Below, one piece after another: positions 58,928 to 64,000 of a DNA stretch of 64,000 nt. The position numbers were made by a program, and so were the translations under genes. The notes under the pieces were generated by a model. The model saw nothing but the letters and a program-made list of their open reading frames with translations, made no database searches and had not been told where the DNA came from. The stretch's first letter is position 1; each line of letters begins with the position of its first letter. The stretch is from contig NZ_JAJKFK010000007.1 of NCBI RefSeq assembly GCF_021653975.1, positions 124,001-188,000 on the forward strand. The letters run 5' to 3'. This DNA comes from Amycolatopsis sp. GM8 (lineage in GTDB: Bacteria; Actinomycetota; Actinomycetes; Mycobacteriales; Pseudonocardiaceae).

Positions 58928-60357
58928 TGTTCGGCCAGTGCCGCCGGGTTCGGCAACGGCAGGCTCGCCTTCACCCGCGGCAGGGCTCCCGCGCTGAGAG
59001 TCGCCACGACCGCGACCCCGGTCGCGACGGTCAGGGCGATGACGAAACCGCTCCACGCCGGAACCCCGAGTGCGGGCAGGATCGCGAGTGTGAGCAGGCT
59101 GCCGGTCACCTGCGCGCCCAGCGTGCTGCCGACGCCCCGCACCACATAGACCGTGCTGCTCGCGCTGCCGATGCGCTCCACCGGCACGGCGCTCACCACG
59201 ACGTTCATCGCCTGGGAGAACCCGAGCCCGATCCCGAGGCCGATCAGCCCCGCGGCGATCACCAACTGGGGGAAGCCCGGGTGTCCAATGAGGAGGACGA
59301 GCGGTGCCGCGACGAGCGGGAGGCACGACAGCACCAGCAGCAGCCGCGCGCCGAGCAGCTTCTCCAGTGGCGCGGCGAGCGGTGCGGAGGCCGCGCCCAG
59401 GAGCCCGAACACGGTCAGCAAGGTGCCGGTGGTCAACGGGCTCTGGCCCAGGCCGTACCCGGACGTCGCGGGCGCGGCGACGATCAAGGGCAGCAGGACG
59501 AATGTCGCCGCGCCCGCCCAGCCCGTCGCGAACCCGATGATGTAGGTGATGACCATCGAGCGGCCGCCGACCCGCAGGTCGACCAGCGGCTGCGCGATCC
59601 GCCGCTCCAGGACGAAGAAGCCCGACAGCAGTACGACCGCACCGGCGAGGAGCGCCAGCACCAGTGCCGAACTCCAGCCGTCGGTGGGGACGAATGTGAT
59701 GCCCAGCAGCAGTGCGACCAGGCCTGTGGACAGCAGGACTGCGCCCACCCAGTCGATCCGCCGCTGGGTGCTCGCCGCGGTGGCCGGCAGCACCGAGATC
59801 ACCAGGACCCCGGCGAGCACCAGCACCCCGAGTGGGATCCAGTAGATGAACCGGTAGGAGAGCACAGTGAGCAGCGGACCGGCGAGCAGCCCGCCGGCGA
59901 CGGTACCGGCCCCGGACATCCCGATGATCAGCCCGACGCCGCCCTTGCCGGACGAACCGCGCCGCAGACCGCTCAGGATCGCTATCGACAGGGGCACGAA
60001 GCCCAGCCCGAATCCTTGCAGCGCCTGGCCCAACGCGAGGATCACCATCGAACTCGCCAGACCGGCGAGCAAGGTGCCGAGGGCGACGAGGGTCACCACC
60101 ACGAGCAGCACCCGCTTCGGCCCGTACACGTCGGCGAGGCGGCCGACCAGCGGTGCGGCGACGGTGCCGGACAGCAGCAGCCCGGTGAACACCCACGCGA
60201 TGGCGGCCGGGGACGCGCCGACGGCCTGCTGCAGGATCGGCAGCGCGGGCGCCACCATGCCTTCGAGAGTCGAGTAAGTGAGGGCGAGCAGGCACAGCAC
60301 GACGGTCGACGCGACGCGACGAGTGCTGGTTTTTTCGATATCCACTGGAGCCGACAT
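58924..60357 (-). CDS. MFS transporter
   Basis: MFS transporter of 477 aa with about 14 helices, DHA2-like. It has motif A as GRLADVYGPKRVLL and the SGAGTVAGGLLAGP motif C region. In an operon between two CocE-like hydrolases upstream and a D-amino-acid dehydrogenase downstream (4-bp overlap), so import of the operon's substrate or export of a product are both possible. ATG at 60357; 56 bp after the hydrolase stop. Confidence 0.9.
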   Translation of the reverse strand: MSAPVDIEKTSTRRVASTVVLCLLALTYSTLEGMVAPALPILQQAVGASPAAIAWVFTGLLLSGTVAAPLVGRLADVYGPKRVLLVVVTLVALGTLLAGLASSMVILALGQALQGFGLGFVPLSIAILSGLRRGSSGKGGVGLIIGMSGAGTVAGGLLAGPLLTVLSYRFIYWIPLGVLVLAGVLVISVLPATAASTQRRIDWVGAVLLSTGLVALLLGITFVPTDGWSSALVLALLAGAVVLLSGFFVLERRIAQPLVDLRVGGRSMVITYIIGFATGWAGAATFVLLPLIVAAPATSGYGLGQSPLTTGTLLTVFGLLGAASAPLAAPLEKLLGARLLLVLSCLPLVAAPLVLLIGHPGFPQLVIAAGLIGLGIGLGFSQAMNVVVSAVPVERIGSASSTVYVVRGVGSTLGAQVTGSLLTLAILPALGVPAWSGFVIALTVATGVAVVATLSAGALPRVKASLPLPNPAALAEQ

Positions 60358-60413
60358 TGAGTGCCTCCGGACTGGAGAGGGCGGGCTGCGCCGGACGGGA
60401 CAGCCCAGAGAAA

Positions 60414-62051
60414 TCACGGGCGCGGAAGGCGCACGGTGTTCGGGTACCCGGGTCCGTGGTGGACCCGCATGGCGAACGGGCGGCCGTATTCCTGGTCGGC
60501 CCAGTGCTCGCCACTGCCGGTGGCCGGTGCGCAGATCGGCGTGAACGCCGAACTGACGAGCACGCGGATGCGGTGCCCCGCCGCGAAAGTGTGGTGCAGC
60601 CATTGCGCGTCGACGCCGACGCGCACGATTTCCCCGCCGGTCAGCGGCTCGGGCGCCGGTCCATTGCGGACACTGAGCCGCCGCCCTTCGAGCTCGATCC
60701 CGGCGGGGACCATGGAGCGGCCGTCGGGGTGGACGTCGGTGACCCAGGCGAACACGTCGGCGTCGGTCGCGTCGGCCGACACCGACAGGTCGAACCGCAC
60801 GCGTCCGCTGACCGTCACCGGTTCCGTCAGTGGCGCGGACGTGTAGGTGCGGACGTCGGGCCGGGCCTCCAGGTAGCGCTGGTCGTGCGGCGGGTCACTG
60901 AAGGCGAAGTTGTCGAGCGGGGTCAAGGTCGCGACGGGATCGGCCGCGTCGTGCCGCCATTCGTCCACAGTGGACTTATCCGGTGCTTCCGTTCGCAGGG
61001 CACCGGTTCCGGACTCGTCCAGCGTCAGGTGCAGGACCTGTTCACCGGCATTGACGGGATAGGCGGCCAGATCCTCCCAGTGGTTCGTGCCGCTGTGCCA
61101 CACCCGTGCGCGCGGCAGTTCGGGAGATGTCGTGTCGCCCTTCAGATGGCGGTCCAGGAAGTCGCCGACTACCCCCAGCGGGTCGAGGGTTCCCGCGGAC
61201 ACGTCCTCGCCGCCGAGCCGGACGCGGGGCACCATGTTGCCGGCGTGATCCCACGAGCCGACGAGCAGATGCTTGTTCGCCGCGTGCGGACCGGCCTGCA
61301 GGACCTGCCAGGTCTCCAGCGTGGTCAGGTCGTCCCACCAGCCGACGGTGACCAGCGCCGGCACGTCGATGGCGGCGAGCTCCTCGTCGCTGAGCGCCCA
61401 GCCCGCGCCGAGGCAGTCGATGCGGCCCTCGACGTAGTCGGGCCAGGCGGCGCTGGGAAAGCCGACCGCTTCGTGGAAGGTGCGCAGCGGGCGGTGTGCC
61501 CAGTGGCGTCCCCACGCCGTCGCGCTGACGTCCTGCAGGGTGCGCCCGGCGGTGAACGCGAACCACCACATCCAGTACTGCCAGGGAATCCCGGTGTCCA
61601 TGAACGGCCGCCCACCCGGCCGGCCGCGCACCCCGACGGCCATCGGCACGATGCACCGCAACGGCGCCGGCCGGCCCGCGACGGCCCACCACTGGGTCAG
61701 ACCGTCGTAGCTGCCGCCGATCGTGCCGACCTGTCCGTCCGACCACGGTTGTGCCGCGGCCCAGTCGATGACCGCGACGGCGTCGCCGGTGTCCCGCTGC
61801 CATGGCGCGAACCGGCCGTCCGAGTCACCGCGACCGCGCACGTCGCAGGTGACCAGCACGTACCCGCGATCGACCAGGCGCAGCCAGATGTCGTTCAAGT
61901 AGTTCTGGCGGCCGTACGGTGTGCGCACGACCAGGGTGGGCAGCGGCCCGGTCGTCTCGTCGCGCCCTGATGGGAAGACGACGTCGGCGACCAGATCACC
62001 GTCGCCGGTGGGGATCCGCTTCGCCCAGAGGATCCGGCGGGCAGGGCTCAT
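60414..62051 (-). CDS. CocE/NonD-family serine hydrolase (S15-like), active
   Basis: A 545-aa hydrolase of the CocE / alpha-amino-acid ester hydrolase / X-Pro dipeptidyl-peptidase family. The catalytic Ser114 is in GGSYDG, Asp240 in VGWWDD and His269 in GSWDHAGN. The C-terminal jelly-roll (about residues 330-545) with TYTSAPLTEPVTVSG is the usual PepX_C domain. No signal peptide. Cleaves acyl or aminoacyl ester/amide bonds. Starts at a TGATG junction with its degenerate paralogue, so the two are made together. Confidence 0.92.
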   Translation of the reverse strand: MSPARRILWAKRIPTGDGDLVADVVFPSGRDETTGPLPTLVVRTPYGRQNYLNDIWLRLVDRGYVLVTCDVRGRGDSDGRFAPWQRDTGDAVAVIDWAAAQPWSDGQVGTIGGSYDGLTQWWAVAGRPAPLRCIVPMAVGVRGRPGGRPFMDTGIPWQYWMWWFAFTAGRTLQDVSATAWGRHWAHRPLRTFHEAVGFPSAAWPDYVEGRIDCLGAGWALSDEELAAIDVPALVTVGWWDDLTTLETWQVLQAGPHAANKHLLVGSWDHAGNMVPRVRLGGEDVSAGTLDPLGVVGDFLDRHLKGDTTSPELPRARVWHSGTNHWEDLAAYPVNAGEQVLHLTLDESGTGALRTEAPDKSTVDEWRHDAADPVATLTPLDNFAFSDPPHDQRYLEARPDVRTYTSAPLTEPVTVSGRVRFDLSVSADATDADVFAWVTDVHPDGRSMVPAGIELEGRRLSVRNGPAPEPLTGGEIVRVGVDAQWLHHTFAAGHRIRVLVSSAFTPICAPATGSGEHWADQEYGRPFAMRVHHGPGYPNTVRLPRP

Positions 62052-63604
62052 CACACGACCTCCGGTATCCGCAGTACGGTGCCCGCGTGGTGGACGCGGC
62101 GCTGCTCCCGCGCGGGAGCTTGGTCGACCGGGCGGAACAGCGGCGCGCACGTGGCGGCGAGCCGCAGCCGCACCTGGTGCCCGGGCAGGAAACGGTGCCC
62201 GATCGGCCCGAGCCTGAGCACGGCCGTCCGCTCGCCGGGCGAGACGGCGGCCACTCCGAGCGTCAGGTGCAGGCTCGACGCCCCACCCGGGGGCACGTCT
62301 TCGACCGAGGCCACCCACAACGCCTCGGCGGGCGAGTCGCTCTCCGCGTCCAGTTCCAGCGTCAGCTCCCCCACAACCAGCCGCGACTCGGCGAGCGGCG
62401 CAGAGGTATAGACCACCAAATCGGACCGGCCGTCGAGGAACACGAGATCGAGCTGAGCGGGGGCATCGGCATTGACGGCCGGCCCAATCCCCGGCTGGGC
62501 GGGCACCGGGTCGGTCAAGTCGCTGGTGAACTCCGCGACGCCGGTATCCGCGGTGTCGCCGAGATATCCGCCGCCCGCGACCGTCCGCGCGTCCCGAGAC
62601 GCCGAGGGACGCAGCACCCAATCCACGGTCTGCGGAGTGCGCGGCAGCTCGTGCCAGGCGTTGTCCCCGGTGATGAAAACCTGGTTGTGCCGGGCGGATC
62701 CGCCCACCCGGTCGAGCAGGCCGACCTGCAGTTCGAGCGGGTCGAGGACACTGCGAGGGCCCCAGTCGACGCCGCCGACGTGCTGCGCCGGGTGCCGTGC
62801 CGCGTAGGCCGTCCACGGACCGACCACCAGCTCGGCGTCCGGGCAGGCGCGGGCCAGCTCCCACGAGGGGCGGCACGCCGGGTCCCACCAGCCGGTCAGG
62901 ATCGTGACCGGTACCAGCAGCGGGCCGGTGCCCACAAGCCCGGCGGCGTCGAACCCGGCCCACCCGAGATCGTCGTGCCCGAGGCCGTGTTCCTGCTCCT
63001 TCCACGGCCCACGCAGCAGCTCGGCCCAGTCCGCGAAACGGGTCGGCAGCGGGTGCCGACCGGCCATGAGGTGGCGCCACACCAACAGGTCCGCGCGGCG
63101 CGCGCCGTCGCGTCCCGGGAACACGTCCCCGGGCTCGCCGGGCGGGCTGATCAGGAACGCCCCCGCCACGAGCCCGGTCGCGTCGCGGGCCGCGGCGAGC
63201 GCACAGGCGGCGCCGTAGCCCTGTCCCATCACCACGATCGGACCGGCACACCACGAATGCCCGGCGAGCGCCGCCACAACCGCGGCGGCGTCGGCCCGCT
63301 CGTGGACGAACGGCACGAACTCCCCGTCCGAGTCGCCGCGGCCGCGAACGTCCACCGACACCACAGTTACCCCCGCCGCGGCGGCGAGGCGACGGCAGTG
63401 TCGCGGCGAGCCCAGCGACGGAACGGGCGAAGGACCCAATGCGGTGGCGCGCCCGTTGCCCAGCGGCGTCCACACGATCACCGTGGCGGCCGGTTCGCTC
63501 CCGGACGGCCGGAACATGTTCACCGACAGGCGGCAGCTGTCGGCCGTGGTGACGCCTTCGTCGAACCGGACGTCGACGCCGTGCTCGTCGAGAGTGCGCA
63601 TCAC
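62051..63604 (-). CDS. CocE-like protein lacking catalytic Ser and His
   Basis: A 517-aa paralogue of the downstream CocE-like enzyme with the same domain order (hydrolase core, then jelly-roll with VYTSAPLAESRLVVG). The nucleophile elbow reads GQGYGA, so Ser is Gly129, and the His segment reads GPWTAY (Ala266 in the His position). Asp241 of GWWD is kept. It should be catalytically inactive and may be a structural or binding partner of the active enzyme. GTG start overlapping the upstream serine hydrolase stop by 4 bp. Confidence 0.88.
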   Translation of the reverse strand: MMRTLDEHGVDVRFDEGVTTADSCRLSVNMFRPSGSEPAATVIVWTPLGNGRATALGPSPVPSLGSPRHCRRLAAAAGVTVVSVDVRGRGDSDGEFVPFVHERADAAAVVAALAGHSWCAGPIVVMGQGYGAACALAAARDATGLVAGAFLISPPGEPGDVFPGRDGARRADLLVWRHLMAGRHPLPTRFADWAELLRGPWKEQEHGLGHDDLGWAGFDAAGLVGTGPLLVPVTILTGWWDPACRPSWELARACPDAELVVGPWTAYAARHPAQHVGGVDWGPRSVLDPLELQVGLLDRVGGSARHNQVFITGDNAWHELPRTPQTVDWVLRPSASRDARTVAGGGYLGDTADTGVAEFTSDLTDPVPAQPGIGPAVNADAPAQLDLVFLDGRSDLVVYTSAPLAESRLVVGELTLELDAESDSPAEALWVASVEDVPPGGASSLHLTLGVAAVSPGERTAVLRLGPIGHRFLPGHQVRLRLAATCAPLFRPVDQAPAREQRRVHHAGTVLRIPEVV

Positions 63605-64000
63605 ACCGCCGCGGAGACGCGCCGGAAGATCCGGCCGACGTAGACGTAGGAAGCATCGTCGACGAAGCTGACGGGCATCCCGGCGTCGCTGAGAAACCGG
63701 CCGTCGGAAGCGACCGGCGCCAGCGTCATCGGCGGCAGCGGCAGCAGGCCTGGCATCATCAGGTCCAGGTGTTCGGTCAGGTTTTCGTCCATGTACTGCT
63801 CGACGTTCAGCCGCTCGTCCCGCACCGTGACGGTCACCGAGCCGCCCTCCGCCTCGTAGGTGCCGGTGTAGCGGTCGAGGTCGACGGTCAGCGGTTCGCC
63901 GGGCTCTTCCGGCCTGGGCGCCGCCGAGATGCCGTACAGCTCTTGGAACAGCTCCTCGGTCAGGAGGGGGTTCAGCATCGCGCCGGTGTTGCTGTTGGTG
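63601..64000 (-). CDS. beta-lactamase-related serine hydrolase, C-terminal part only
   Basis: Only the last 132 residues are in the window; the 5' end lies beyond 64000. The visible part begins TNSNTGAMLNPLLTEELF, typical of the end of the class C beta-lactamase-fold domain, and continues with a lipocalin-like C-terminal domain (RYTGTYEAEGGSVTVTV). The catalytic S-x2-K motif is outside the window, so activity cannot be checked. First visible gene of the CocE/MFS/D-amino-acid dehydrogenase operon. Confidence 0.75.
   Translation of the reverse strand, partial: TNSNTGAMLNPLLTEELFQELYGISAAPRPEEPGEPLTVDLDRYTGTYEAEGGSVTVTVRDERLNVEQYMDENLTEHLDLMMPGLLPLPPMTLAPVASDGRFLSDAGMPVSFVDDASYVYVGRIFRRVSAAV

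Noticed and set aside
57659..60514. A 951-codon open frame covering both the D-amino-acid dehydrogenase and the MFS region
   Set aside because: The upstream two-thirds are Arg/Pro/Gly-rich out-of-frame translation of the MFS gene. The real protein starts at 58927 with an ATGA overlap.
60414..63656. A 1080-codon open frame suggesting a fusion of the two CocE-like proteins
   Set aside because: The N-terminal half is an alternative frame of the second CocE gene. Proper starts exist at 62051 and 63604.
1..64000. tRNA, rRNA, CRISPR, prophage or att sites
   Set aside because: No clover-leaf-like sequences, direct-repeat arrays, integrase or phage genes were recognised by reading; a tRNAscan/CRISPR search would settle this.

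Overview
The window is GC-rich (about 70% by eye) with strong G/C third-position bias, GTG starts, many 4-bp ATGA/GTGA gene overlaps and a dense mix of TetR, XRE/MmyB, SDR, P450 and terpene-synthase genes. This points to an actinomycete chromosome, most like Pseudonocardiaceae (Amycolatopsis-type). That placement is inference from gene content. I see no rRNA, tRNA, CRISPR array or intact insertion sequence.

Layout. 1-9.6 kb: redox and regulatory genes. An MFS/siderophore-interacting protein/SDR operon, a TetR gene, an AcuR-AcuI pair, and a four-gene operon (propeller, SDR, beta-lactamase-like hydrolase, PPOX protein). Two distant promoters here share a near-identical 47-48 bp element, which suggests a small TetR regulon. 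9.6-21.7 kb: a copper-handling-like region with a secreted propeller protein, two YcnI/DUF1775 proteins, a CopC-CopD fusion, a PepSY membrane protein, two paralogous transposase-derived HTH proteins without catalytic residues, and a ferredoxin-type reductase. In the minus-strand operon the expected copper ligands are missing from three different folds. 22.0-30.0 kb: a complete counterpart of the Mycobacterium tuberculosis Rv0080-Rv0087 locus: an ArsR regulator, a six-subunit membrane complex related to hydrogenase-4/formate hydrogenlyase, and a divergent PPOX protein. Its large subunit has lost all four [NiFe] cysteines.

30.0-45.1 kb: catabolic and regulatory genes. They include an acyl-CoA ligase / thiolase / HadAB-like hydratase / SDR beta-oxidation block beside a single-chain double TetR protein, an XRE-SDR pair, a secretory lipase, an acyl-CoA-dehydrogenase-like monooxygenase, and a TetR-controlled pair of SnoaL-like proteins. 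45.1-50.3 kb: a compact operon of secreted hydrolase, MFS exporter, MarR regulator, class I terpene synthase and P450, apparently a small terpenoid pathway with export and control. 50.4-55.6 kb: a flavin disulfide reductase and a membrane protein divergent from an IclR regulator across three GAACGTTC sites, then two tandemly duplicated secreted alpha/beta hydrolases, each ending in a hairpin. 55.6-64 kb: a secreted propeller, a second XRE/MmyB regulator, and an overlapping operon of serine hydrolase, two CocE-like hydrolases (one without its triad Ser and His), an MFS transporter and a D-amino-acid dehydrogenase-like flavoenzyme.

A recurring theme is intact folds with missing active-site residues placed next to intact partners. 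All functions are inferred from sequence motifs and family knowledge; no searches were run.
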